Positions 17,934 to 26,233 are shown, counted from the first letter of the stretch. The stretch: 35,553 bases of DNA from PVC group bacterium (GCA_945898015.1 CAMDGM010000037.1:1-35553); one strand, 5' to 3'. Notes: a model not told the origin generated them from the letters alone. Translations and numbers: made by a program.

Positions 17934-18287
17934 ATGAAAAAGGGATTATTGACCGGGGTCAAGGTGGGCTTGTTGAGTTTGGGTGCCTGCATGCTGGCGG
18001 GCTGCGCCACGATGCCCGGCGGCGTGGCACCTTCGTCAACGCCCCTGGAGGGCCGGAATTATGTCGTCCTGGGCCGCACCGCCGCCACCGATAGCCGCAT
18101 CTGCCTGTTCGGACTCATTCCCATCAGCGGACACAACTCCATGCGCGCAGCGATTGATGCCGCCGCACGGCGGGTGGACGGCGACGCCCTGATTGATGTG
18201 ACGGTGGAGGGTTACTCCCAGTTCTGGTTCTTCTTCAGCCGTGACGTCACCCGAGTTGAAGGCCGGGGCATCCGCTTCACCAAGTGA
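17934..18287 (+). CDS. Small lipoprotein
   Basis: About 117 aa. ATG 17934 has AGGGAGA (17923-17929) upstream and opens MKKGLLTGVKVGLLSLG. A lipobox LAGC follows (Cys about residue 22), so it should be lipid-modified and membrane-attached. The remainder is compact: GRNYVVLGRTAATDS, then AAIDAAARRVDGDALIDVTVEGYS, ending in a beta hairpin. The strand-helix-strand pattern resembles small TRL/DUF6567-like lipoproteins, but I am not certain of the family. Monocistronic or read with the downstream hydrolase, whose start is 25 nt after the stop. Confidence 0.85.
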   Translation: MKKGLLTGVKVGLLSLGACMLAGCATMPGGVAPSSTPLEGRNYVVLGRTAATDSRICLFGLIPISGHNSMRAAIDAAARRVDGDALIDVTVEGYSQFWFFFSRDVTRVEGRGIRFTK

Positions 18288-18312
18288 CCGCCAGGAATTC
18301 CCGGGTGCTCGT

Positions 18313-19044
18313 ATGGTGAACGCCGTTTCAAAGGACCTGCCCGTGGCCGGGGAAGTCTTCAGCCTGACCGGCTGTCCGGCTTTTCTCATCCCCCCGAAAC
18401 ACGCCGCGCCCCGTCACGGGAGGCCATGGGTATGGTACGCCCCGACCCTCCCCGGCCTCCCAGGCAAGGAGGAGACGTGGATGTTCCGGAAGTTCATCGA
18501 GGCCGGCCTTGCCGTGGCCGGTATCGATGTGGGTGAATCCTGCGGCAATCCCGCGGGACGTGCCCTCTATTCCGCCTTTTATGCGGAGCTCGTCCAGAAG
18601 AGAGGCCTTTCGAAAAAGCCGTGTCTCCTGGCGAGAAGCCGCGGCGGGTTGATGCTTTACAACTGGGCCGTGGAGCATCCTGCCGCCGTGGCCTGTGTGG
18701 CCGGAATCTATCCGGTCTGTAATCTGGCCAGTTTCCCCGGGCTTGACCGTGCCTGCCAGGCTTACGGCATGACCGAGGAGCAACTCCGCGCCAGTTCGCC
18801 GGAGCATAACCCCATCGACCGCCTCGCGCCTTTGGCAGAAGCCCGGGTCCCGCTCTATCACATCCATGGGGATTGCGATGACCTGGTGCCATTGGATCGG
18901 AATTCCGAGATGCTGGCGCAACGGTACCGGAAACTGGGCGGCACCATCACGCTCAACGTGATCAAGGGAGAAGGGCACACCGTCTGGCCGGGTTGGTTTG
19001 AGTGTCAGGAACTGGTCGATTTCGTGATCGCCCGGGCGCAGTAA
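18313..19044 (+). CDS. Alpha/beta hydrolase
   Basis: About 244 aa. The ATG at 18313 is preferred because the open frame upstream would overlap the lipoprotein gene. Alpha/beta-hydrolase features are WVWYAPTLPG (oxyanion region, about 39-48), the nucleophile elbow ARSRGG (S109), then HGDCDDLVP (acid D189/D190) and GEGHTVW (H222). The elbow has Ala instead of the first Gly of GxSxG. No signal peptide, so cytoplasmic. The substrate cannot be told; family members with this layout include esterases and peptidases. Confidence 0.82.
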   Translation: MVNAVSKDLPVAGEVFSLTGCPAFLIPPKHAAPRHGRPWVWYAPTLPGLPGKEETWMFRKFIEAGLAVAGIDVGESCGNPAGRALYSAFYAELVQKRGLSKKPCLLARSRGGLMLYNWAVEHPAAVACVAGIYPVCNLASFPGLDRACQAYGMTEEQLRASSPEHNPIDRLAPLAEARVPLYHIHGDCDDLVPLDRNSEMLAQRYRKLGGTITLNVIKGEGHTVWPGWFECQELVDFVIARAQ

Positions 19045-19056
19045 AAAACAGACCCC

Positions 19057-20019
19057 TCAATGAACCCGGAGATATCCCTGGCTCACAAGCGCCCAGAGTC
19101 CGGCCCCGAGCGCAAGCGCCACCCCCACCCAGACGGTCCATTCACCGCCCGGCAACCAGGTAAAAGCCGGACGCCAAAGGGACGACTCTCCCCGGCCTGC
19201 GGCGGACCGGCGGGACGCTGGGGCAGGCAACAAGGGACAATCCTTCGCCACCCGTACCAGCACCACGGAGACATTATCATCACCGCCCGCCTCGAGCGCG
19301 GCCGCGATCAAGGCCTTCGCCAGATCCTGTAGATCCTCATCGTGGCGACACCTCAGGAACTCATGAATCTGACGATCGCTGAGCATCTTGTCCAACCCGT
19401 CGGAACACAGCAGGAACAGATCGCCCGACGCCACCTCCACCTCCGTTGATTCCAACCGGACGTGCCGGTCAAGACCTACCGCACGGGTAATGACGCCCCG
19501 GTACATGGCCGGCAAATTCCGATCATCCCGAAGCCCGGCGGCGGCAGCCACCGAATGATCGGTCATCAACTGGACCAACTCCTCGCCCCGACACCGGTAG
19601 GCCCGGCTGTCGCCGGCATGGAGGACAACGGCTCTGGAGGGGGTGGTCGGATCGAAAACCAGTACGACCACCGTGCTCCCGGCCCCGCCCAACCCCAGCC
19701 CCTCGGCCCGCTCTTTGATCCAGAGGCTGGCCGCATTGATCGCCCGTTCGGCCCGTTTCGCGGCGGACCCTGCCCGCCCGGAGGCGGCCGCCTCCGACGA
19801 TTCGGAAAATTCTTTTCTCAGGGCATCGACCACCGCCTGACTGGCCACCTCGCCGCCCTGCAAGCCCCCCATCCCATCCGCGACGCAGAACACCCCCCGC
19901 TCGGGAAGCCGCAGAACCGCATCCTCATTGTTCTTGCGACAATGCCCGATATCCGTCAGTTCGGCCGATGCGAGATGCTTAAAAATGTTGCCTGCCATAG
20001 GTTTGCCTGAATCGTTCAC
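19057..20019 (-). CDS. PP2C-type Ser/Thr phosphatase, membrane anchored
   Basis: About 320 aa from GTG 20019; ATG 19998 (MAGNIFKHLASAE) is an equally possible start. PP2C motifs are in order: GHCRKNNEDAV (about 25-35), VADGMGG (about 47-52), LLCSDGLDKML and GGDDNVSVVLV. All metal-binding Asp positions are present, so it should be an active Mn/Mg-dependent phosphatase. A low-complexity basic linker leads to one C-terminal transmembrane helix (VGVALALGAGLWALV), so the catalytic domain is cytoplasmic and tethered to the membrane. It is a plausible eraser of the phospho-threonine signal read by the FHA-MoxR protein encoded about 2.4 kb away; this is inference from proximity. Confidence 0.93.
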   Translation of the reverse strand: MNDSGKPMAGNIFKHLASAELTDIGHCRKNNEDAVLRLPERGVFCVADGMGGLQGGEVASQAVVDALRKEFSESSEAAASGRAGSAAKRAERAINAASLWIKERAEGLGLGGAGSTVVVLVFDPTTPSRAVVLHAGDSRAYRCRGEELVQLMTDHSVAAAAGLRDDRNLPAMYRGVITRAVGLDRHVRLESTEVEVASGDLFLLCSDGLDKMLSDRQIHEFLRCRHDEDLQDLAKALIAAALEAGGDDNVSVVLVRVAKDCPLLPAPASRRSAAGRGESSLWRPAFTWLPGGEWTVWVGVALALGAGLWALVSQGYLRVH

Positions 20020-20136
20020 ATCCTTATCCCAGAGGGCTCATGATGATACCCGCCCCCTATCCGCCCGCAAGGCAAAACCGAGCCCCCCCGCAAACCCATC
20101 CGTAATTTCAGACTGGGTGAATGGCGGCGGGCTGTT

Positions 20137-20142
20137 TATAAT
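20137..20142 (+). promoter_or_regulatory. -10 element TATAAT close to the PaaK-like start
   Basis: A perfect TATAAT at 20137-20142 ends 11 nt before the ATG at 20154, and no ribosome binding site lies between. Transcription from it would give a leaderless or nearly leaderless mRNA. No clear -35 is seen. Confidence 0.4.
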
Positions 20143-20153
20143 CGGCCCGGTCT

Positions 20154-21458
20154 ATGAACAGTCGCGCCCACTATGACCGATTAAGCCGGGATACCCTCGA
20201 CGAGGCCCTCGCACGCATCCCGGGCTATGCCGCCTGGCGGTCGTTTGATCCAGGCCCTTCCGTTCCCATCGATCAGCGCTATGCCGCCCTGCCCATCCTG
20301 ACGAAACAGGAGTTGCGCGACCATTTTCCCCTCGGGTTCATCCCGCCCGGCCGCGATCTGCCTGCCGGGCTGAACAACGGCGAGGTGGAATACGCCAGAA
20401 CCAGCGGCAGCACGGATGACGAGGTCACGCTGGTATTTCACGCCCCCTGGTGGGAAGCCTCCGAAAAGGCAGCCTGGCAACTGAACGACCATGCACGCCA
20501 GATCGCCACCGGCACGCATCGTGAGGCGGTGCTCGCCTCGCCCCGCTGTGTCGGCCCCGGCTACACCGAGCGTCCGCTGAGCATGGAGGAACGCACCCTC
20601 GGCCGGCATCTATATCTTAACCAGCAGATCAATCCCGCCACCTGGACGCCTGCCGATATCCGCCGCATGGTCGAGGAGCTGAACCGATATCAACCCGTTG
20701 TCCTGGAGGCCGACGCCGCTTACCTCGCCTTCTTCACCCGCCGGGTTGCCGAACTCGGGTTCGCGGTCCACCAACCCCAACTGGTCTTCCTCACCTACTC
20801 CTTTCCGTCCCGCGTCTACCGGCACCAGATCCGACGGGTTTTCACCGCTCCCATGGTCAGTTCCTACGGTTCCACCGAGACCGGGCATGTGTTCATGGAA
20901 TGCGAAGCCGGCCGCCTCCACCAAAACACCGCCCACTGCCGTGTCGACTTCCAACCCTGGCTCCCGCGCTATGGCGGCCCGACCCGCGGACGGATGCTCG
21001 TCACCGTTTTCCATAATCCCTGGTTCGCCGTGCTCCGGTTCGACACCGGTGATGTCGCCACCCTGGATACCCGCGGCCCCTGCCCCTGCGGACGCACCGA
21101 GGGGCTGACCCTGGCCTCGATCGACGGGCGGACCCAGGATGTCACGTATTCATCCGACGGCCGCGCGATCACCGTGGAGGATCTTGATGTGGCGCTGGCC
21201 GGGATCCGGACGCTGACCGGCTGGCAACTGGACCTCCCCGAGCCCATGTTCCTGCGATTGCATATCCTGACCGAACGGGACGCGGCGGAGCCGACCCGCA
21301 AGGCGGCACATGAAATTCTGGAATGGATCTATGGCGCGGAGATGCGGATCGAAGTCGCCGCCGTTCCCTCGCTTCAACCTGAACGGTCCGGGAAATTCCG
21401 TTTTGCGCGCACGGCCTTCCCGGTGGACCATGCCCGCTTGTGGAACACCCCGCCATGA
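20154..21458 (+). CDS. PaaK-like adenylate-forming enzyme
   Basis: About 434 aa, similar in length to phenylacetate-CoA ligase relatives. Motifs of the ANL superfamily are present: the P-loop-like ARTSGSTDDEVTLVFH (about 81-96), SSYGSTETGHVF (about 240), LRFDTGDVATLD (about 300) and CPCGRTEGLTLASIDGR (about 312-330). These enzymes activate a carboxylate with ATP, usually passing it to CoA. The acid substrate is unknown. The start lacks a Shine-Dalgarno sequence (see the -10 element). It overlaps the next gene by 4 bp, so an enzyme pair is likely. Confidence 0.88.
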   Translation: MNSRAHYDRLSRDTLDEALARIPGYAAWRSFDPGPSVPIDQRYAALPILTKQELRDHFPLGFIPPGRDLPAGLNNGEVEYARTSGSTDDEVTLVFHAPWWEASEKAAWQLNDHARQIATGTHREAVLASPRCVGPGYTERPLSMEERTLGRHLYLNQQINPATWTPADIRRMVEELNRYQPVVLEADAAYLAFFTRRVAELGFAVHQPQLVFLTYSFPSRVYRHQIRRVFTAPMVSSYGSTETGHVFMECEAGRLHQNTAHCRVDFQPWLPRYGGPTRGRMLVTVFHNPWFAVLRFDTGDVATLDTRGPCPCGRTEGLTLASIDGRTQDVTYSSDGRAITVEDLDVALAGIRTLTGWQLDLPEPMFLRLHILTERDAAEPTRKAAHEILEWIYGAEMRIEVAAVPSLQPERSGKFRFARTAFPVDHARLWNTPP

Positions 21459-22174
21459 AACCGCTCTATCTTCTGGCAGGCGGTCATGGACCAGCCCGCC
21501 ACGACCCCGATCCTCTGCTTCAGGCCGTATTTTCCCAAATCGACCGGAAGCGTCCGTCCATTGCCTATGTGGGGGCCGCCAGCGATGATGACCGTGATTT
21601 CCTGAAATGGATCTCCGCGCTGTTCCGGAAGGCGGGCGCGGGGAAAGTCCGCCTCGCGCCGACAGCGGCCGGCGCTGATCGCGATGAAGCCCTCCGTGTC
21701 TTGTCGGAATCCGACCTGGTCTATATCAGCGGCGGGGATGTGGAAGCCGGCATGCGTATCCTGCAGGCCGGCGGTCTGACGCCCTTCCTGAAGCGATTGC
21801 AGAACGCCGGCAAACCTTTCTTCGGTCTATCCGCCGGCAGCATCATGCTGGCACAGAGCTGGGTCCGGTGGCCTGATCCCTCAAACGACGCCACGGCGGA
21901 ACAATTCGACTGCCTCAACCTGGCGCCGATCTTCTGCGATACCCATGCGGAGGCGGAGGACTGGGAGGAGCTTAAAATGCTTCTGAGTCTGGGACCCCAC
22001 TCCCGGGCCGTCGGCTACGGTATTCCCAGCGGTGGCGCCCTGTGCGTCACGCCGGACGGGAAGGTTTCCGCCCTAGGCAAGCCCGCCGTCCGCTTTCAGA
22101 AGCAGGCCGGAGTCATCGTTTCCCTTCCCCCGCTGACCCCCGATTCTGCTTTCAGCTCTTCTCACGTCCGTTGA
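21455..22174 (+). CDS. S51-like peptidase / class I amidotransferase-like protein
   Basis: About 239 aa. ATG 21455 overlaps the upstream TGA (ATGA), which makes it preferable to the upstream in-frame ATG at 21440. Family features are KPLYLLAGG at the N-terminus, VYISGGDVEAG (about 89-99) and the nucleophile elbow GLSAGSIMLAQ with S126, as in dipeptidase E and cyanophycinase. These enzymes hydrolyse Asp-containing peptides or cyanophycin, but this short form could act on another amide. Coupling to an adenylate-forming enzyme hints at a make-and-break pair for an acyl or peptide conjugate; that is speculation. Confidence 0.85.
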   Translation: MKPLYLLAGGHGPARHDPDPLLQAVFSQIDRKRPSIAYVGAASDDDRDFLKWISALFRKAGAGKVRLAPTAAGADRDEALRVLSESDLVYISGGDVEAGMRILQAGGLTPFLKRLQNAGKPFFGLSAGSIMLAQSWVRWPDPSNDATAEQFDCLNLAPIFCDTHAEAEDWEELKMLLSLGPHSRAVGYGIPSGGALCVTPDGKVSALGKPAVRFQKQAGVIVSLPPLTPDSAFSSSHVR

Positions 22175-22214
22175 TCCAGAAAACCCAACCAGCCATTCTC
22201 ACGATGCCGTCCCA

Positions 22215-22298
22215 AAGGTAGGGCGGCCAGTCCCTTGGCCGCCGTCTGCCCGCTAATTTAACCCAACACGGCGCGCAAGGGACTGCGCGCCCTACCTT
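22215..22298. repeat. Two-hairpin palindromic element, copy B
   Basis: Outer stem AAGGTAG (22215-22221) pairs with CTACCTT (22292-22298). Hairpin 1 is GGCGGCCA/TGGCCGCC with loop GTCCCT (22230-22235). Hairpin 2 is GGCGCGCA/TGCGCGCC with loop AGGGAC (22278-22283). The three stems abut to form a three-way junction with a 26-nt spacer between the hairpins. Confidence 0.9.
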
Positions 22299-22358
22299 AC
22301 AAATCCATCAAAGTGCTTTATCTTCTCCGCACATGAGCCGCCAATAAAAGAAATCTCT

Positions 22359-22625
22359 ACCACCCGCTTCGCTGGAGGAAGAGGAGTCGCAGAGAAGTTA
22401 ACACGGAGAAAACCTCATCATCCCCGGCCTCTTCCCGTCTCCCACCGCGAAGTCGTTGAACGAATTTCTCATAGGGCTTGAGCCTGAATACGATCCTGGT
22501 CAGATTCCACAAAGTCTCTGCCCTATGAGAAATTCGTTCAACATTTTGGGTTTCGAGGGGAAGTCAGAGGGTTTCTCAGTGCGGATTCTTCTCCGCACCT
22601 CAGTGCCTCCAGCGAAGCGGGTGGT
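22359..22625. repeat. Nested inverted repeats (foldback element)
   Basis: The outer arms 22359-22378 and 22606-22625 are perfect 20-bp inverted copies. The inner arms 22455-22476 and 22521-22542 are perfect 22-bp inverted copies (left arm begins GTTGAACGAATT, right arm ends ATTCGTTCAAC), with a 44-nt loop. The whole lies exactly between element copies B and C. Confidence 0.85.
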
Positions 22626-22655
22626 GAATCTTGGCGACATGAGTTTTGAGTGCCA

Positions 22656-22739
22656 AAGGTAGGGCGGCCAGTCCCTTGGCCGCCGTCTGCCCACCCATTT
22701 AACCCGAAACGGCGCGCAAGGGACTGCGCGCCCTACCTT
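22656..22739. repeat. Two-hairpin palindromic element, copy C
   Basis: Same orientation as copy B and nearly identical to it in both hairpins and the AAGGTAG/CTACCTT outer stem; the spacer between hairpins differs. Flanking bases are also shared with copy B (CCA before, AAATCCATCA after), so the duplicated unit is about 100 bp. Confidence 0.9.
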
Positions 22740-22781
22740 GAAAATCCATCATTACCATAGCTGACACCTATCAACCGGAAC

Positions 22782-22810
22782 TTGGCTTAATGGGCCATCT
22801 CGTGTAGATT
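22782..22810 (+). promoter_or_regulatory. Candidate promoter of the DUF2723 gene
   Basis: TTGGCT (22782-22787) and TAGATT (22805-22810) are separated by 17 nt, each four of six to consensus. The ATG is 39 nt downstream, preceded by AAAGAAAGGG. Confidence 0.45.
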
Positions 22811-22849
22811 GATGGGCTGATTGATGATGGACAGAAAGAAAGGGTTGTT

Positions 22850-25800
22850 ATGACCATTAAATCCGACAGGTCGCCGCTCGCCGAACCGATTCCCGTTGAG
22901 GAGCCTACCGAAAGCACCCGACATCTCTTCAAGCCGGAGGACTGGGTGGCCGCGCTGCTCACCACCCTGATCGCCGGCCTCGCGTTCTTCTACTACATGG
23001 CCCCGGAAGTCACCCTGCAGGACTCCGGGGAACTGGTCACCGGCGCCTTCACGTTCGGCGTCCCCCATCCCCCGGGTTACCCGCTCTGGGCCTTTCTGGG
23101 TTATATCTGGTCCCACTTCATCCTGCCCTTCGGCAATCCGGCCTGGCGGATCGGCATGCTGTCCGTCGTCACCGGCGCCCTCACGGTGGGCGCCCTCACG
23201 ATCATGATGACCCGCAGCCTGCGATTGCTCCTGCACTCCCTTCCCTGGGCCGACTCGGTGGATGAGCGCCTGCAACACTGGATGGCCGTCACCCTGGGCG
23301 CCAGTGCCGCGCTGCTCTTCGGGTTCAACCGCGGAGTCTGGCTGTGGGCCTGCGTCTCGGAGATGCGCGTGCTCAATGTGTTCTCGTTCGTCCTGATCAG
23401 TTGTATCTTCTTTATCTGGACCATCCAACCGCACCGGCTGGGGTTCCTGTACACCACCATCCTCATCTTCGGCTTGAGCCTCGCCAACCACCAGACCATC
23501 TCAGTCATGGTGATCCCTCTCGCCGTCGGCGTCTTGGCCGTCGGGATCAACCAGTTCATGGAAGCGCGGCGCAAGGATCCGAAAACCGACGTCACCCGCC
23601 TGTTCATGACCAGTCTGGCCACGACCTGGGAACTCGCCACCGCCGGCCTGTTGAGCATCGCCGCAGGCCTCATCATCTGGTCCTGGCTGACGTACCCGCC
23701 GGCCTCCGACATGTGGCATACTCAAACTTTCTGGCTCGGCATGGGTTCCTGTGCCGCCGGGCTGGCGGGCCTGTACATCGGGCGGACCACCGGCTGGTGG
23801 AAGGAACGCCGCGCCATGATGTACGCCGGGCTCTTCATGCTGGGGGTCTCGTTCTATGCCTACATGCCGATCGCGGCGGCGACCACCCCGCCCATGAACT
23901 GGGGCTACGCCGCCACCAAGGAAGGGTTCGTGCATGCCGTCACCCGCGGTCAGTATGAAAAGGTCAAGGGGGCGGAGATCTTCAGCACCGACTTCCTGAT
24001 CAAGATCAAGGTCTTCATGGAGGCCATGTTCAACCAATACTCGCTGCCCCTCAGCCTGTTCGCCCTGGTCATCCCGATTGTCATGATCTTCTACTGGCGC
24101 CGCTGCAAACCGCGCGGGCGGGCCTGGATGGTCTTTGTGTGCGCCGCCTTTGTGATCACCGGGTTCGGTCTTCTGACCATCATCAACCCGAAACTCGATC
24201 GCCAGGAGCAGGAGATCAACATCAAGTTCTTCGCCCCGGCCCACGGCTTTTACGCCATGCTCATCGCCTACGGGATCGCCACCCTCCTGAGCCTGTTCGC
24301 CTGGTGGCGCGCCAAGGCCGCCGGCATCGTCGTGCGAGTCGCCTGCGTACTCCTGCTGGCGCTCCCGCTGATCACCTATCAGCGCAACTGGGCGCTGTGC
24401 AACCTGCGGGGCCACGATTTCGGCTACCTGTTCGGCTACCTCATGTTCAACCCCGGCAACGGATACGAGCCCATGGAGCGCGACGCAGTCCTGTACGGCG
24501 GCACCGATCCGGGCCGCTTTGTGCCCACCTACATGATCTTCTGCGAGAGCCGGGTCGCCCCCGAGGACCGTTTCCGCGACAAGGACTTCGACCGGTCCGA
24601 TGTCTACATCATCACCCAGAACGCCCTGGCGGATAACACCTACATGAGTTATATCCGCGACCATTACGATTTCTCGCGGCCGGATGTGACCAAACCCGAA
24701 ACCATCGCCAAATTCCCCGCCTGGCGGCGCGGCGTGTTCAAACTCGGCACCCGGCTCCTGCACCGCGATCGCACCTATCCGAACGCGCCGATCTATATCC
24801 CGAGCGCCGAAGACGGCAACCGGGCGTTCCAGGAATATATCGGCGATGTCCAGTCCGGAAAGATCCCGGCCAGCGCTGATATTAAAATTGAAAACGGCAG
24901 GGTGAGCGTTCAGGGCGTGGGCGGCGTCATGGCCATCAACGGTATTCTTGCCCGCTGGATTTTCGACAAGAACAAGGACAAGCACGCCTTCTACGTTGAA
25001 GAAAGCTACGTCATCCCCTGGATGTACCCCTATCTCAGCCCGCATGGCGTCATCATGAAAATCGAGAAGGAACCCCTCCCGCCGCCTCAGGCCGACCCCA
25101 AACTCTGGGCGGACATCGTGGCCCGCGACAAGGCCTACTGGGACAAGCTGACCGCCGAATTCATCGCCCGGGAGGAATTCCGTCGTAATAACGACGCCAA
25201 GAAATCCTTTTCCAAGATGCGGTCCGCCCTGGCCGGTCTGTATACCGCCCGCGGCATGGTGGCCGAGGCCGAGTACGCTTTCCGCCAATCGCTCCAACTC
25301 TGCCCCGAAAGCCCTGAGGCGAACTTCCGCCTGGCCGACCTGTACATGCGGCAGCACCGCTTCAGCGAGGCCCGCGTCCTGATCGAGCAGTACCGGGTGC
25401 TGGACCCCTACAACCGGGGTGCCGTCGATTTCCTGAACGGCATCGCCGGCAACGAACAGGCCGATCAACGGCGCCTGGCCTTGGAGAAACTGATGGGGGA
25501 GAACCGGCTCGACATCAATTCCGCGATGGAACTGGCCTCCTTGTATCTGCGACTCGGACTGGAACCCCAGTTCCAGGGACTGACCCAGAGTCTGCTGAAC
25601 AACACGAATCTGCCGCCGACCGTCTGCCTGGCGGTCGCCCGACTCTTCGGCGACGGCAAACGCTGGGAGATGCAGGTCGACGCCCTGAAGCGATACCTGA
25701 AGGTCGAGCCGAACAGTTACAAAAGCTGGATCGACCTGGCTTTCGCGCAAATGGCGCTCAACCGCCCGGAGGAAGTCCTGAAGAACCTGCGTCAGGCCGT

Positions 25801-25933
25801 AGCGGTCGGCGGGGAAATGGCCCGGACGGTCCTGCGCCGGGACGCCCGTTTTGCCCCGTTGCAGAACATCCCGGTCTTCCGGGCGCTGGTTCCGCCTCTT
25901 CCGGCCGCCTCATCATTGGAACTTCCGTTTTAG
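22850..25933 (+). CDS. DUF2723 multi-pass membrane protein with TPR C-terminus
   Basis: About 1027 aa, ATG 22850, with AAAGAAAGGG upstream. The N-terminal part has about ten transmembrane helices. The first extracytoplasmic loop holds TLQDSGELVTGAF (about 55-67), then HPPGYPLW (about 73-80). This is the DUF2723 signature, related to GT-C/PMT-type protein O-mannosyltransferases, with acidic D58 and E61 as candidate catalytic residues. After the last helix a soluble region (about 515-760) leads to TPR-like repeats (about 770-990: MVAEAEYAFRQSLQLCPESP; EVLKNLRQAVAVGG). It may transfer a sugar from a lipid carrier to protein at the membrane, but the acceptor is unknown. Transcribed alone. Confidence 0.9.
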   Translation: MTIKSDRSPLAEPIPVEEPTESTRHLFKPEDWVAALLTTLIAGLAFFYYMAPEVTLQDSGELVTGAFTFGVPHPPGYPLWAFLGYIWSHFILPFGNPAWRIGMLSVVTGALTVGALTIMMTRSLRLLLHSLPWADSVDERLQHWMAVTLGASAALLFGFNRGVWLWACVSEMRVLNVFSFVLISCIFFIWTIQPHRLGFLYTTILIFGLSLANHQTISVMVIPLAVGVLAVGINQFMEARRKDPKTDVTRLFMTSLATTWELATAGLLSIAAGLIIWSWLTYPPASDMWHTQTFWLGMGSCAAGLAGLYIGRTTGWWKERRAMMYAGLFMLGVSFYAYMPIAAATTPPMNWGYAATKEGFVHAVTRGQYEKVKGAEIFSTDFLIKIKVFMEAMFNQYSLPLSLFALVIPIVMIFYWRRCKPRGRAWMVFVCAAFVITGFGLLTIINPKLDRQEQEINIKFFAPAHGFYAMLIAYGIATLLSLFAWWRAKAAGIVVRVACVLLLALPLITYQRNWALCNLRGHDFGYLFGYLMFNPGNGYEPMERDAVLYGGTDPGRFVPTYMIFCESRVAPEDRFRDKDFDRSDVYIITQNALADNTYMSYIRDHYDFSRPDVTKPETIAKFPAWRRGVFKLGTRLLHRDRTYPNAPIYIPSAEDGNRAFQEYIGDVQSGKIPASADIKIENGRVSVQGVGGVMAINGILARWIFDKNKDKHAFYVEESYVIPWMYPYLSPHGVIMKIEKEPLPPPQADPKLWADIVARDKAYWDKLTAEFIAREEFRRNNDAKKSFSKMRSALAGLYTARGMVAEAEYAFRQSLQLCPESPEANFRLADLYMRQHRFSEARVLIEQYRVLDPYNRGAVDFLNGIAGNEQADQRRLALEKLMGENRLDINSAMELASLYLRLGLEPQFQGLTQSLLNNTNLPPTVCLAVARLFGDGKRWEMQVDALKRYLKVEPNSYKSWIDLAFAQMALNRPEEVLKNLRQAVAVGGEMARTVLRRDARFAPLQNIPVFRALVPPLPAASSLELPF

Positions 25934-25935
25934 CA

Positions 25936-25969
25936 CCTTACGAATTCAATCCTTCGAATTGTGGTAAGG
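25936..25969 (+). terminator. Possible terminator hairpin after the DUF2723 gene
   Basis: CCTTAC pairs with GTAAGG and AATTC with GAATT across a small loop, beginning three bases after the stop codon. There is no run of T after it, so it may instead be a processing or stability hairpin. Confidence 0.35.
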
Positions 25970-25993
25970 ATTTGGAGCAGAAAAGAATTTTTG

Positions 25994-26131
25994 AACAGAA
26001 GCTCGCGGAGGCCGCGAAGAAAAGACACATCTGCGCCTCCGGCGAAAAGCCAGGGTTTCGAATCAAACTAAATCCTGCGACAGCGGCGTATTCCACCGCT
26101 GTCGCCTTTGCGAGCTTTGCGAGCTTCTGTT
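25994..26131. repeat. Foldback element with internal hairpin
   Basis: Arms AACAGAAGCTCGC (25994-26006) and GCGAGCTTCTGTT (26119-26131) are perfect 13-bp inverted copies. They extend four more T-A pairs outward after one mismatch. Inside, GCGACAGCGG and CCGCTGTCGC (26077-26105) form a second perfect hairpin. Confidence 0.7.
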
Positions 26132-26186
26132 AAAAACTCTTCCTCTTGGTTCCGGCTCTGCCGGGTTAGGTTACAAGTTTGGGAGG

Positions 26187-26233
26187 GACGGCGTGTCGCC
26201 GTCCGCTGCGCAGGACAGGGGCGCATCCCTGTC
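26187..26233. repeat. Paired short hairpins just upstream of the addB-like gene
   Basis: GACGGCG/CGCCGTC with a 3-nt loop (26187-26203) is followed 10 nt later by GACAGGG/CCCTGTC with a 6-nt loop (26214-26233). They lie in the 5' leader, 27 nt before the chosen start. Confidence 0.65.

Larger units (their letters stand above)
22175..22849. other. Non-coding region with nested repeats
   Basis: No convincing gene; short open frames across the hairpin arms are by-products of symmetry. The region holds, in order, repeat copy B, the left arm of an outer inverted repeat, an inner inverted repeat, the right outer arm, repeat copy C, and the promoter of the DUF2723 gene. Fragments such as TCGCAGAGAAG and CTCAGTGCCTCC resemble degenerate dispersed repeats. 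Confidence 0.75.

Noticed and set aside
22456..22662. A short open frame across the nested inverted repeats
   Set aside because: It runs through both arms of the foldback structure, has no ribosome binding site and no sign of coding bias.
22215..22739. A CRISPR array formed by the repeated palindromic elements
   Set aside because: There are only two nearby copies about 440 bp apart, with no regular spacers, and further copies lie many kilobases away.
23501..25750. A long minus-strand open frame opposite the DUF2723 gene
   Set aside because: The predicted product is rich in G, H, Q, D and E without domains, typical of an antisense shadow. The plus strand encodes transmembrane helices and TPRs.
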